Assembly (NCBI RefSeq): GCF_037975245.1 | Contig: NC_092575.1 | Coordinates: 24,210,341 to 24,274,340 of the forward strand | DNA: 64,000 nt | Direction of reading: 5' to 3' | Source: Apostichopus japonicus | Lineage: Eukaryota > Echinodermata > Holothuroidea > Aspidochirotida > Stichopodidae | In this document: one piece after another, positions 15,501-24,479 of the stretch | Layout: every line of letters begins with the position of its first letter | How positions within the stretch are numbered: the stretch's first letter is position 1 | Position numbers and translations under genes: made by a program | The notes under the pieces: model-generated | Seen by the model: only the letters and a program-made list of their open reading frames with translations | Database searches by the model: none | What the model was told of the DNA's origin: nothing

Positions 15501-18500
15501 ATGCAAACTTCGAAAGAAAATTTGGTACAATACCTTTTCTCGACAGCTTGAATGAAGGTCTGAAAGTCAGGGAAGGGAGTGCCCCCGCCCCAGATACCCA
15601 GTCGCGACATGTAGGCCATATTCCTTGGCTCTGATGCACCTGTGAGAGTGTAAAAAAATTGAGGTTTGTATTAAATTCAACGCAAACAGATATTGCTAAT
15701 TTGCATATAACATTCAGCCCAAAAGATCTGTTGGCAAATGTTACAAAAAAATATTTCATCCCATTGAAACAGATTGTAACCCAATTTCCAACAGGATAAT
15801 TGGATCAAGATGAAATTATTGTACAGATGTCTTAAATTTGATAAAAATAAAAATGATAAAATGCAAAGCATGTGTTCCAATGTGCTCATAAAGCAAACAG
15901 AGAGAAGATTTATGTGTAGGCGATTGCACTGTACCTGTTGCACTACAATAAATGATGCGCGCCTTCGGCAGTTGCTTCTGTAGTTCTAAGACGGTCACTC
16001 CGGTCTTGGTCGGCTTCGACGAACCGCTTGGGACTAAGTTCTTCGCTTTGTGGCACTCATCTAGGACAATCTGATCATGCAGGGAAACAAGAGAAGAATT
16101 AAATACTGTCCTAGCTGTAGATTGTGGTAAATCAAAAGACAAAAACTACTTCCTTGTGAGTTGCAAATGATTGGTGTATAGTGCATTTTCTCAAACCATC
16201 CATTTTTGAAAACTTCACGGATATGTATACAAAAAAGCAAAAACATAAAGATACTTACAACACCATCAAAGTCCTTGCCACACCAGTGAAGTATCTGCTT
16301 TAGTCTGGTATGGTATTTATTCTTGCTCTGACTCTCGCCTATCAAGGCAGAATAGGTAGCGAATATGACACCTTTCCGAATATAGCCGTTCTCCTTGGAA
16401 TTAATCTTGATGTATCTAAACTGCATGGGGGAAGTAAAAGAATAGAGAATACCATGTTACAACTGTTCAGTGTGTAGTGAATAATTGCGTCTGATACTTG
16501 TGACATAACTGAGGATTTTCTTAGAGCGTCACTTTACTGATTAAGTGATCGTTGGGTCTGGGGGGGGTGTTGTTTATGTTGTATACCTTATCCACATTCT
16601 ATGCCCCCTTTCCAAATTTTGCTCTCAATATGCTGTACCTCCCCTTCCTCCCCTCACAACTTCCAAATGTTTGATGACTGTTGCATTTAAATGTTTTAAG
16701 CTTGTGCAAATAACCCCCCCTCCCATCCACCCCAAAAAAGGGGACCATAACAATCCTATAACGAAGAGATGCAATAAACATCCCCATACAGAATAGTTGC
16801 GTGATCATTAACATTCACCGTACTTAAATGTTGCCAAGGGGATGCATGTCCAACATGAAAGCAGAAATCAAAACATGAGAAGGTGAGATAGGGTCAGTCA
16901 TATGGAGAAACAGTAAGTGATATACACAAAAAAATAGGTCCAAAATATTTCCTCCGTGATTTTTGTTCACTTCTTTATCCGTTTCTTGAAAAAAAAAACA
17001 TTTGGAGATGTTACTGACCTTGTTTAAGGAATGGACAGGGATATTGCTGGCACCTATATCTTTTAAATCCCTCTGCGCATCAAACTTGAGATCGTTAGAA
17101 ACGCTGAACCTGAGAGGGATGAAAACAAAGGAAAGAGACAGGTTACAGGTGGGGCTCGCAGTTTGTATCAATTTATACATGTTAAAGACAAGAAGAGAAT
17201 TAAAGAGTTTCCTAAAGATTGTGCAGACATATATCGTGCTTAGATTAAGGTTGATGTTGCCTCCGGAAACGACTTTGTCAGACTTACTGAAATATACTTG
17301 CCTTGTAAAGATCATCCTTTATATCGTGAATTGACATCCTTACAGGTGCTATAAGACAAACTACATTTTACGAAATACTGTAAGCACTACAAGTTTTAGA
17401 AAAAATAACACCTTTTTAGAAATTCCTTTATTTATAAAGCTGGATTTTAACTCAAAATGGAGTATGAAATCCTTTGTTATAAATTCCTTTAAAGTATTTT
17501 AATATGCATACCTTGTTTTATCTTTTATCTGTCTCTGTTCTAATCACTTTAATAAATCAATTAATTAATTAATTATTTATTTTGCATATGTAAATATAAT
17601 CCATCCTATTTATTAAGTTTATACAATTTATACCGGACTACAGGAACTGAAAATAGACCTAGAGAAAAAAAGAAGTCTAGCATAAAGACTAACAAAGGCT
17701 TACGAGTACTGGCAGGAGTTTCCCAAGGCTTCAAATTGGTGACAAATGATTCAGACTTTATTTTACGTTCTACCACTGGCTCCCACTTTCGTTCAACTAG
17801 GGAGAGTTGAGAAGGGGTGGGGGAAGGAGTGGGGTGGAAGTGGGTGGAGAATGCATAACTAATTTCCTCCTTTTCTTTGTGGGTTTGAGTGGGCTAGGGG
17901 ATGAGGGTAGTTGGGGAGTGCCTACAGTATAGTATATTTTGGTATAATCTTAACAGTGATTTTATCGATAACAAGAAGAAGGACTGATGGAAGAACTACT
18001 GTGTCAGAAATGATGATCTTTGACGTCAATAACAATGAAAACATTTAAACGTAAATGTAAATGGCTGTAAATCTAGCAAAACTGATATTCTCAAGATACC
18101 ACTCTGCTCTACTTACCAAAGAGATCTTTTCCTTCCTAAGAGATAATTTTCAAAGATGACTCCAGCTACCGTCCTCCCCTTTCCAACGCCAGCCCCATCT
18201 CCTGAAGACAGAAACGAAGAGAATTGCTCTTTTTTGCAACATTTGTAGAAAAAAATATGAAAATTCTGCAACAAAAAAAGTCAACTGATTGTGTTCCAGA
18301 AAGGCACCAGTTCATTAACGGTTGATATCGTGAGAAACTAGTGAAGTCTTAGGTGTGAGTGCTTTCAAATAATTGTCTTGACCAATCAAAGGCAGAGGAG
18401 TATCAACTCCAGAACAGAGTTCTATTAAGTACAGATATTGAACGCCGCTGGTCAAAGCGAACTGTATGTATTCTTATCTACTACAAAGCCGAGCAGACAA

Positions 18501-21500
18501 ATTGAAAAAAAAAAAAAACTTCGAACCATCTGTGATGAGAATAACAACCAACTTCTGAAGGAAAGATAACATGGATGACAAATACAGTACTAAAAAATCC
18601 AACTTCTTGATAACTCTTTGTGTTGATAAGTTTTGATAACTTTTTGATAAGTTTCATAACTCAGTCCGTAGAGCAAAGTACTCGGTATCCCGATATCACT
18701 GGTTTGAATTTCCTTCAGGCTTAATGCAACTTTGGTCGTGAGTTTTTCCCAGTTGACATTCTATTTGTGAATTTATATTTTGAAAAAACACAGAGATTGT
18801 CAATTCCCCCCCCCCCTCCCCCTTCCTTTCTTCCTTCTGCCCTCCCCCAAGAGAAAAACATGTGAAGTTAAAATCACCGATTAGGAAGCCTGCCCTCTCG
18901 CCACCTCGAAGGAATGTATCGTGTTGTTGGCAGGCGTAAGTGACAGCCTCTAACTGTAGAGCAGACAGACTACACATATCCATGGTCCTCTCAGGAATAC
19001 AAACACGGTATAGAACGTCTGGCGGCTCCACACTGGCTAGAGAACTTGTCTCCACCACAGGGTCTGGATGAGGGAGCCCTATTTTTACTGGAAAATGGAA
19101 CAAAAATATTGTGTTGTATAAAAATATTAAAAATTTTCTTTGTTTTTATATATTTGTAAGCATGTAACCTTTCTTGCAATATCTATCAGATACAGGCCTG
19201 GAATTATGCGAATAGTATGTTAGCCATGTAGCATCCATCACCAAGTGAACACTTTGCTCCAGCTACATTCTCTGTCATTATGCCGACAGTTGAAGGATAT
19301 CGTCAAGAACAGCCGACGTGAAGTGTTTCTTCCCCCTCCACAATGCTACAGTCAGGCTAGTCAGCTACACATCACTTTTTTTTAAATTATAAATAATGAC
19401 AATTTTAGTCTTAGAGTTTTCATATAGACTAAAGCCTAGTTACCTACTGTACACTGCAATTTAAATACTCTAAAAGTGATGGAGGCCTCTAGCTCATGTG
19501 CTACCTTTCTTTGAGGTATCTATCTATCGCTGTTAGGTGACACAGAGACAACAAACTAACCATCAAATGCATCATTTTGTTGTTAACTTGAAACAGCAGG
19601 AGGAGTTTTAAGTCCTCCACATGGATTGACCCTGATCGAGTACTTACATTTCCTTGGTAAGTAGTTTGCGTATGTGTCTGTGTGTGACCCTGATCATGTA
19701 CTTACATTTGCTTGTTACATAGTTTGCTATGTGTCTGTGTGTGACCCTGATCGAGTACTTACATTTGCTTGGTACATAGTTTGCGTATGTGTCTGTGTGT
19801 TACCCTGATCATGTACTTACATTTGCTTGGTACATAGTTTGCGTACGTGTCTGTGTGTGACCCTGATCGAGTACTTACATTTGCTTGGTACATAGTTTGC
19901 GTACGTGTCTGTGTGTGACCCTGATCGAGTACTTACATTTGCTTGGTACATAGTTTGCGTATGTGTCTGTGTGCGACCCTGATCAAGTACTTACATTTGC
20001 TTGGTACATAGTTTGTGTACGTGTCTGTGTGCGACCCTGATCAAGTACTTACATTTGCTTGGTACATAGTTTGTGTACGTGTCTGTGTGCGACCCTGATC
20101 AAGTACTTACATTTGCTTGGTACATAGTTTGCGTACGTGTCTGTGTGCGACCTTGATCAAGTACTTACATTTGCTTGGTACATAGTTTGCGTACGTGTCT
20201 GTGTGCGACCTTGATCGAGTACTTACATTTGCTTGGTACATAGTTTGCGTACGTGTCTGTGTGCGACCTTGATCGAGTACTAACATTTGCTTGGTACATA
20301 GTTTGCGTACGTGTCTGTGTGCGACCTTGATCGAGTACTAACATTTGCTTGGTACATAGTTTGCGTACGTGTCTGTGTGCGACCCTGATCGAGTACTTAC
20401 ATTTGCTTGGTACATAGTTTGCGTACGTGTCTGTGTGTGACCCTGATCGAGTACTTACATTTGCTTGGTACATAGTTTGCGTACGTGTCTGTGTGTGACC
20501 CTGATCGAGTACTTACATTTGCTTGGTACATAGTTTGCGTACGTGTCTGTGTGTTACCCTGATCGAGTACTTACATTTGCTTGGTACATAGTTTGCGTAC
20601 GTGTCTGTGTGTGACCCTGATCGAGTACTTACATTTGCTTGGTACATAGTTTGCGTACGTGTCTGTGTGCGACCCTGATCGAGTGCTTACATTTGCTTGG
20701 TACATAGTTTGCGTACGTGTCTGTGTGTGACCCTGATCGAGTACTTACATTTGCTTGGTACATAGTTTGCGTACGTGTCTGTGTGTTACCCTGATCAAGT
20801 ACTTACATTTGCTTGGTACATAGTTTGCGTACGTGTCTGTGTGTGACCCTGATCAAGTACTTACATTTGCTTGGTACATAGTTTGCGTATGTGTCTGTGG
20901 GTTACCCTGATGAAGTACTTACATTTGCTTGGTACATAGTTTGCGTATGTGTCTGTGTGTGACCCTGATCGAGTACTTACATTTGCTTGGTACATAGTTT
21001 GCGTATGTGTCTGTGTGTCCTAATTCTTCCTCCGTCTCTTCCTCATCATCATCTTCCTCAACCTGAGAAGACTGAGTCTGAAAATTTGCAAGAAAGGAAC
21101 CAAACATGAGACGTGCCTTTAATCTCCACGGTCCTCAACACCATGACGTTCTTGTAAACCCTCACTCAGATCAGGAAATGCTCATCAAAACTAGACAATA
21201 TAATAATATAACCCATAATGAGTAAATCACTTACCCCAATCTTAGATCCGGCCACTAGCGTCTTGGTGGTATTTGCATAGAGCGGTGCGATAGCATCGGT
21301 CTGCCCTGTGGGAGGAGCACGTATGTCGTTTACAGAGATGAACGGTTTGGACATGTAACCGGTCTTCAAATCGTTTATACCGTCCCTCCCAGGAAAACTG
21401 TGATTCTTGACGAGGAGTCCCATCTTGCCGGCCAGTCCAGGGGTCGTGCCCTGAGCGCTGCTCAGAGTCACTGTTCTGACGGCGACGTTTTTGGAGTTGT

Positions 21501-22505
21501 TCGGCGTTGAGCTCAGAGCTGTTTGGCTGGCGTTGAAATTTAAGGTACTTTTGTGTGACTCCAACGCCTTGGCGGCATTCAGTGGCGTTATCAAAAATCT
21601 CTCCGATCTGGTTCCACTGTTCTGAGACTCCCCTGCAAGACGACGGCTTGACGCACCATCGTCTGTGAGATCGATGACCTCCGCGTCCCTGCCCCCTTTT
21701 GGCTTCTGGACTTCCCTCTGATTAGCTGGAACAGCGTTCGTATTTCGCAATAAGACCGGCTTCCCGTCTTTCCCCATAGTCACTGATATCACTGAACCGC
21801 TCGGGTAGCTTAAAACAGACGTCGACGATGACGATGCGGCTTTGGCAATGTCTTGACCAGCTTCCTTTAATATATTGGAAGAGGAAACTCCGGCTGTCTT
21901 TTGTGATGCCAACTGCTGTACAAATTTGATCGGCAGTTTGCCCCCTCTACTGAGAGCCTGTGCCGTTATCCCGGCGGGCAAATTTTTGATGATAATGGTC
22001 TTCTTGTTGGATAAGAGAAAATCCAAATGAGCGTTGGGAGGCTTTGTGCTTCCGTTTCTGACGACAGAAGCCTGCGTCGTGTTAGCGACAGTCTGTCCGA
22101 ATGTCTGTGAATTTGCGAGATTGGATGACGTCTCTGACTTGGGAAATTTCTGCAAATGGAATGACTTAAAATGTTCACTTAAGTTAAATATTGGGACAAT
22201 CATCTGGGGAAACAACTGGAGAAACTTCAAAAGTAACAAATTTAATCTTGCAGGAAAACTTTGGAACATACGTGCATGAGAGTAACATGAATGTATTACT
22301 GTACCTCAATACGACCTGCTGAAGTGGTGAAACTATTTGGACCGTTGAGAGATTCTAATTTTGTGATTGGTCTATCTTCAATGTTAGATGATGGCATCTT
22401 CCCATCATGTGGGCCTCCACCCGTCTCAAAATGATTAGCACTTTCATCATCAAGCGATAAGTCTAATCCACTTTCAGAGAGAGCAGCTGATAAAAGGTCA
22501 TCCAT
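393..22505 (-). CDS. SBNO1: Strawberry notch homologue (SBNO), 27 coding exons, 3' end missing
   Basis: SBNO proteins are nuclear DExD/H-box helicase-like co-regulators acting in Notch and other developmental transcription; that role is family knowledge. Seen here: 27 minus-strand exons totalling 4582 nt (about 1527 codons), joined at GT-AG sites with the frame kept at every junction. The order matches the family: N-terminal [11 protein letters not shown], low-complexity region, [14 protein letters not shown], Walker [10 protein letters not shown] (about residue 475), DECH box (about 591), [14 protein letters not shown] (about 1156) and a conserved C-terminal region. The family is usually about 1,390 residues in human, so this protein is somewhat longer, mostly through exon 2. 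The last exon seen ends at a GTGAGG donor in phase 1, so the stop codon is off the left edge. Invertebrates usually carry one SBNO gene, so SBNO1 versus SBNO2 is not meaningful here. Family identity is very secure; exon ends are hand-placed. Confidence 0.96.
1124..1350 (-). CDS. SBNO1: SBNO exon 26
   Basis: Encodes [43 protein letters not shown] and CSHKF. The family has YRPNTGKQLK and [20 protein letters not shown] at this place. The tryptophan codon is split into exon 27. Acceptor CGCTCAG, donor GTAATT. Confidence 0.95.
2011..2609. mobile_element. Inverted-repeat element with an internal 105-bp tandem array, in an SBNO intron
   Basis: A left arm at 2011-2057 (CGGAAGCTGAAAAGTGCCAT...) is matched in inverse orientation by 2562-2609 (ATGGCACTTTTAAGCTTCCG). 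Between them are about 3.5 copies of a roughly 105-bp unit with recurring TTTTCTGCAAAATG and TCGTCAATTCAACATTT, starting near 2192, 2289, 2398 and 2503. Inverted ends plus internal direct repeats suggest a non-autonomous transposon; the superfamily is not recognisable and I found no clear target duplication. Confidence 0.65.
2910..3002 (-). CDS. SBNO1: SBNO exon 25
   Basis: Encodes [20 protein letters not shown] and [10 protein letters not shown], matching the family's [20 protein letters not shown] region. Acceptor GTTACAG, donor GTATCT, phase 0. Confidence 0.94.
3180..4090. repeat. About 80-bp satellite-like tandem array in SBNO intron 24
   Basis: TACAGGGAACTGTATTCTTC-type blocks recur at 80-bp spacing (about 3501, 3581, 3661), alternating with TATGGAACTATGTTC blocks. 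Copies further out are shorter and more diverged. The array fills most of the intron between exons 24 and 25. Confidence 0.8.
4273..4367 (-). CDS. SBNO1: SBNO exon 24
   Basis: Encodes [12 protein letters not shown], then a less conserved stretch ending CQLHK. Position and frame match the region before the conserved VERG block, but similarity is low. Acceptor CTTTCAG, donor GTATGT-like. Confidence 0.88.
4681..4827 (-). CDS. SBNO1: SBNO exon 23
   Basis: Encodes [31 protein letters not shown] and GLWDMGIL. Acceptor CTCCAG, donor GTAAGT; the aspartate codon at the join is split. Confidence 0.95.
5526..5600 (-). CDS. SBNO1: SBNO exon 22
   Basis: Encodes [20 protein letters not shown] and SLDK, the counterpart of the family's LIGVGLINVED block. 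Acceptor CTCCCAG, donor GTATGT. Confidence 0.94.
6082..6172 (-). CDS. SBNO1: SBNO exon 21
   Basis: Encodes [20 protein letters not shown] and VKPP, matching YGRNALEIVMKSIV of relatives. Acceptor ATTACAG, donor GTACAC. Confidence 0.94.
6602..6673 (-). CDS. SBNO1: SBNO exon 20
   Basis: A 72-nt exon encoding [20 protein letters not shown] and IDNK, almost identical to the family. Acceptor CAAAAG with an upstream T-rich tract, donor GTCAGT. Confidence 0.95.
7055..7205. repeat. AAT/ATT-rich microsatellite
   Basis: Imperfect AATAATAAT and TAATGAT runs follow a C-rich stretch, inside the intron between SBNO exons 19 and 20. The Asn-rich open frame across it is an artefact of the repeat. Confidence 0.85.
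7471..7583 (-). CDS. SBNO1: SBNO exon 19 (motif VI)
   Basis: Encodes [20 protein letters not shown] and [17 protein letters not shown]. With exon 18 it makes [10 protein letters not shown], the arginine-bearing helicase motif VI. Acceptor TCTACAG, donor GTAAGT. Confidence 0.97.
7797..7932 (-). CDS. SBNO1: SBNO exon 18
   Basis: Encodes [19 protein letters not shown] and [19 protein letters not shown], the conserved helicase C-terminal domain core leading into motif VI. Acceptor TTTCACAG, donor GTGAGT. Confidence 0.97.
7945..8060. repeat. A/T homopolymer and ATT microsatellite block
   Basis: AATAATAAT, a T run and ATTATTATT followed by another T run lie between SBNO exons 17 and 18. Simple sequence only. 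Confidence 0.8.
8154..8285 (-). CDS. SBNO1: SBNO exon 17
   Basis: Encodes [34 protein letters not shown]. Acceptor ATTCCAG, donor GTGAGC, phase 0 at both ends. Confidence 0.96.
8825..8985 (-). CDS. SBNO1: SBNO exon 16
   Basis: Encodes a short variable start, then [33 protein letters not shown] and E. This is the conserved block before MTGRKGR. Acceptor GCTCTAG, donor GTATGA, phase 0. Confidence 0.95.
9641..9877 (-). CDS. SBNO1: SBNO exon 15, basic linker
   Basis: Encodes [15 protein letters not shown] and further Lys/Arg clusters, then a Ser/Pro-rich end. The family has the same DPWL followed by a lysine-rich stretch. Acceptor ATCCAAAG, donor GTAAGT. Confidence 0.93.
10800..11025 (-). mobile_element. 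tRNA-derived SINE
   Basis: On the minus strand the head resembles a Ser/Leu-type tRNA. An A-box-like TGGTCGAGTGG is at 11000-11010 and a B-box-like GGTTTGAGTCC at 10957-10967, the internal RNA polymerase III promoter of tRNA-derived SINEs. The body after it carries CCTTGGGCAAGGCACTTT, a stretch I associate with SINEs of marine animals. It lies in the intron between SBNO exons 14 and 15. The far end is not defined. Confidence 0.7.
11226..11453 (-). CDS. SBNO1: SBNO exon 14, acidic linker
   Basis: Encodes [19 protein letters not shown], a long Ser/Asp/Glu region with a run of aspartates, and [11 protein letters not shown]. Family members have the same acidic linker ending in FNPF. Acceptor TTCCCAG, donor GTGAGT. 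Confidence 0.94.
12089..12170. repeat. 30-bp tandem repeat abutting the SBNO exon 13 donor
   Basis: Nearly three copies of a 30-bp unit (CTGTTATTCTATGAATTTAT...) begin exactly at the exon 13 5' splice site. Read on the minus strand, the copy at the junction starts GTAAATTC and the two downstream copies have ATAAATTC in the same place. Confidence 0.85.
12169..12308 (-). CDS. SBNO1: SBNO exon 13
   Basis: Encodes [18 protein letters not shown] and a basic [12 protein letters not shown] end, a likely nuclear-localisation-type basic cluster. The donor is GTAAAT, a weaker site. It is followed directly by a 30-bp tandem repeat that copies the start of the intron. Confidence 0.95.
13547..13644 (-). 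CDS. SBNO1: SBNO exon 12
   Basis: Encodes [20 protein letters not shown] and [12 protein letters not shown], the start of the C-terminal helicase half. Acceptor TTTCAG, donor GTAAGA, phase 2. Confidence 0.95.
14447..14629 (-). CDS. SBNO1: SBNO exon 11
   Basis: Encodes [34 protein letters not shown] and an EAVKMGK end. It joins exon 10 as [10 protein letters not shown], matching the family's KLWVIARERF. Acceptor CCTTCAG, donor GTAACC. Confidence 0.96.
15192..15345 (-). CDS. SBNO1: SBNO exon 10
   Basis: Encodes [20 protein letters not shown] and ARQLSF, then ends NRAVKL. This is one of the best conserved SBNO segments. Acceptor GTTACAG, donor GTGAGT. Confidence 0.96.
15534..15639 (-). CDS. 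SBNO1: SBNO exon 9
   Basis: Encodes [20 protein letters not shown] followed by a FIQAVEKR block, matching the stretch after motif III in SBNO proteins. Acceptor TCTCACAG, donor GTATTG. Confidence 0.96.
15935..16070 (-). CDS. SBNO1: SBNO exon 8 (DECH box)
   Basis: Encodes [12 protein letters not shown], the helicase motif II (Walker B, DECH form), followed by [21 protein letters not shown] (motif III SAT). The acceptor TGATCAG has a weak pyrimidine tract. Donor GTACAG; the glycine codon is split. Confidence 0.96.
16259..16420 (-). CDS. SBNO1: SBNO exon 7
   Basis: Encodes [32 protein letters not shown] and ends KDFDGV, leading into the DEAD-type box. Acceptor ATGCAG, donor GTAAGT, phase 0. 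Confidence 0.96.
17019..17109 (-). CDS. SBNO1: SBNO exon 6
   Basis: Encodes [20 protein letters not shown] followed by a VHSLNK block. I chose the acceptor CTCTCAG at 17,110 over an AG six bases downstream because only it restores the conserved W-F-S-V-S. Donor GTCAGT. Confidence 0.94.
18117..18201 (-). CDS. SBNO1: SBNO exon 5 (Walker A)
   Basis: Encodes [10 protein letters not shown], the nucleotide-binding P-loop (helicase motif I), then [17 protein letters not shown]. The tryptophan codon is split across the next intron (TG|G). Acceptor TCTTCAG, donor GTAAGT. Confidence 0.96.
18878..19087 (-). CDS. SBNO1: SBNO exon 4
   Basis: Encodes the block containing [16 protein letters not shown] and [16 protein letters not shown], ending GERAGFLIG immediately before the Walker A motif. 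It is strongly conserved in SBNO proteins. Acceptor TTTTCCAG, donor GTGATT; the split glycine codon is completed by exon 5. Confidence 0.96.
19628..21018. repeat. 58-bp minisatellite, about 24 copies, derived from the SBNO exon 3/intron 3 junction
   Basis: About 24 units of 58 bp run without a break. The rightmost copy lies inside exon 3. Each unit is 38 bp of exon 3 end (coding [11 protein letters not shown]) plus 20 bp of intron start. On the minus strand almost every unit keeps the donor GTAAGT (plus-strand ACTTAC). Exceptions near 20280 and 20338 read GTTAGT. Copies differ by a few substitutions, for example GTGTGTGACC, GTGTGCGACC and GTGTGTTACC. It occupies 1353 bp of the 1893-bp intron. 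Confidence 0.97.
20981..21077 (-). CDS. SBNO1: SBNO exon 3, its 3' part amplified in the following intron
   Basis: Encodes TQSSQVEED, an acidic run, and [14 protein letters not shown], the counterpart of the family's LGHAETYADY block. The acceptor is TTTTCAG and the donor GTAAGT, phase 1. Joining to exon 4 gives SK-LKIG, as in the family. The last 38 bp of this exon plus the first 20 bp of intron form the unit of the downstream 58-bp minisatellite. Confidence 0.95.
21235..22149 (-). CDS. SBNO1: SBNO exon 2, large low-complexity exon
   Basis: At 915 nt this is the longest exon. It encodes a Ser/Ala/Thr-rich, probably disordered region of about 305 residues. It contains EVIDLTDD near 21,680, a textbook SUMO-interacting motif (hydrophobic VIDL followed by acidic residues). 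The acceptor is TTTGCAG and the donor is GTAAGT, phase 0. This N-terminal region is poorly conserved between SBNO proteins, so the assignment rests on frame continuity with exons 1 and 3. Confidence 0.9.
22305..22505 (-). CDS. SBNO1: SBNO exon 1 (first coding exon)
   Basis: This exon begins with ATG and encodes about 67 residues, opening with the family's N-terminal [11 protein letters not shown]-like block. The sequence just before the ATG reads as a 3' splice site (pyrimidine run then TAG), so a 5' untranslated exon probably lies further upstream (higher coordinates). The exon ends before GTACAG in phase 0 and joins exon 2 as E-K-F-P. Confidence 0.88.
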
Positions 22506-23815
22506 CTACAAAATGAAAGCAAAATAATGCAGAGATTTGGGGGGTTTGTAATGTAAATACTGTATACTTTCTCCCCAAGAAAATCTGCACCGTGGAAGTA
22601 TTACACATTCCATGCCTATAATTGCAACATCAGGTTCAGAAAATCAACCATTTCCAAAGAGATTACAACACGGAAGTGACAATCTTACTATATAGCTAAC
22701 AAGAAAGCAAATGTCATGATTTAAGTTTCCTTACTTCCTTTCACTTTTACACATCTTCTTCTTACTGCACTATCTTTCCATGTATTATGTAGGAAACTAA
22801 AATAAATTGAGCTGAAGTTACGCTGTATGAGGAGGAGTTGTACCTTTTTAATGCTACTTAGATATATGTACACAATACCAGCCTAGGTGAAATGTCAATT
22901 AACTTATTAACAATGGTTTTATCTTAGGGGTAGTCAAATTCAGGAACAATTTCAAATGTTATAGTGGTGAAGTTACTCAATTTAGATCCAACTGCGCCAT
23001 GTTTCACCAAATTTGAGTCTGGAAAACTACCTTATACTAAAAGCTCAGTACTTTTAGCTCTGGACAGCCACTAATTTTGGAACTTTGGAAATTTCAGAAT
23101 CTTGCCGAATATGCCTCTGTACATACCTCAAGACCGAAAGAACCAAACACCATGGGAGTGTTTGCTCTACTGATCTATCCCCCCACCCCTCTTCCCATCT
23201 ATAAAAGTACTGAACCAGATATGTGTGACTATACATCCTTGGATGTAAGCTTATTACTTTGTGTATAGATTACATCTAGGCTCATATACAGATTACACTT
23301 AGGTTTCTGGAAACAGAATATGCAATACCCCTTACAGTCTTACATGTGTACATAGCTTAAAAACATTCAATGATTGAGTGGCAAATGTTGTAGCATACAA
23401 ATTTTTCTTTAAACATGTCACCACAAGATATACTGATGTCAGATCAATATTTAAAAGATGAGACTAGTTTGTTGTATTACTACAGTACTGTAGAGTGTAT
23501 AGCTATTCAAAATTATCATAATTATTATCCTGAAATAAAATAAGGATTATGGTATAAAATTTTAGACGAAACTTTAGATCATCAACATTAAATTACTGGG
23601 ATTTTCCCTAAGTTATTGCAAACTGATAAATGTCTCATGTTACAAGTATAATTAATGCAAGAATATCCATGAAAAACATTGTAATCACTTACACTAAACT
23701 TTCTCTGTAAATATTGTACAGAGTTACTGTAAGCTAGAGCCTATTTTATGCAATATGTGTGTAGTTCAGCTTAGTGGATGAAGGATCAGGAGGGACACTC
23801 AAGTCCCCATCAAGG
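22506..23815. other. SBNO upstream region without a recognised feature
   Basis: This should hold part of the first SBNO intron or 5' flank, because exon 1 begins right at a splice acceptor. I see no coding exon, no clear promoter and no strong repeat. Confidence 0.5.
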
Positions 23816-23819
23816 ACCC

Positions 23820-24460
23820 TATTGGAGAGAAAAACCGAAGACACAAAACATCAGACCCGATTACAATGCTTAAAGTGCTTGTCCAAAGCATTCTTACATC
23901 CATTCACACTACTGTAGTTGCAAACTACTTTCCCAGGCAAACTGTTCCACTCATTCACAACCCTATTAGAAAAAAAAGTTATGTCAAACATTAATCCTAC
24001 TGTCTAACCTCTGGAGTTTAAGACAATGACCTCTGGTACAACTACTATTAGCAAACATGAAAAAGACAGTGAAGGATAAATTGTCAAACTATATACAATC
24101 TTGAAACCCTGAATCAAGTTACCATGTAACCTCCTAAGCTCCAGTTTGGTGAGATTCAGCAGCTGTAACTGCCTATAATAAGGAACACCCTATCAGGAAC
24201 TACTCATCCTAGTAGCCCAATCTGGACCTTCTCCAGAACTTCCTTATCCTTAGCAAAATATGGGTTCCAAGCCGGCACAGCATACTCCAGAAGAGGCCTA
24301 ACCTACTGCTTATAAAGCCTTACAACGATGTCCTCTTTCAGAAAACTGAAATTCCTCTTGAAGATACCTACAGTAAAGCCCTATTACCTCTTTTAGCAGC
24401 TTTAAACAATGTTTAGAAGGTTGCAGAGATTAGTCAATGTAGATACCTAGGTCTCTTTCA
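23820..24460 (-). mobile_element. Degenerate CR1-like LINE, C-terminal part of the reverse transcriptase ORF
   Basis: Minus-strand translation across several frames gives RPLLEYAVPAWNPYFAKDKE, LEKVQ, LRRLHGNLIQGFKIVY, NRVVNEWNSLPGKVV and NALDKHF in order. These are the typical end blocks of CR1/Jockey-group LINE polymerases (thumb and C-terminal tail). Stops and frame changes show it is dead. Confidence 0.8.
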
Positions 24461-24479
24461 ACAAAGACCTACAACTCCC

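Noticed and set aside
19628-21018. CRISPR-like regular spacing
   Set aside because: The whole 58-bp unit is repeated without unique spacers, in a eukaryotic intron, and its origin from the exon end is evident.
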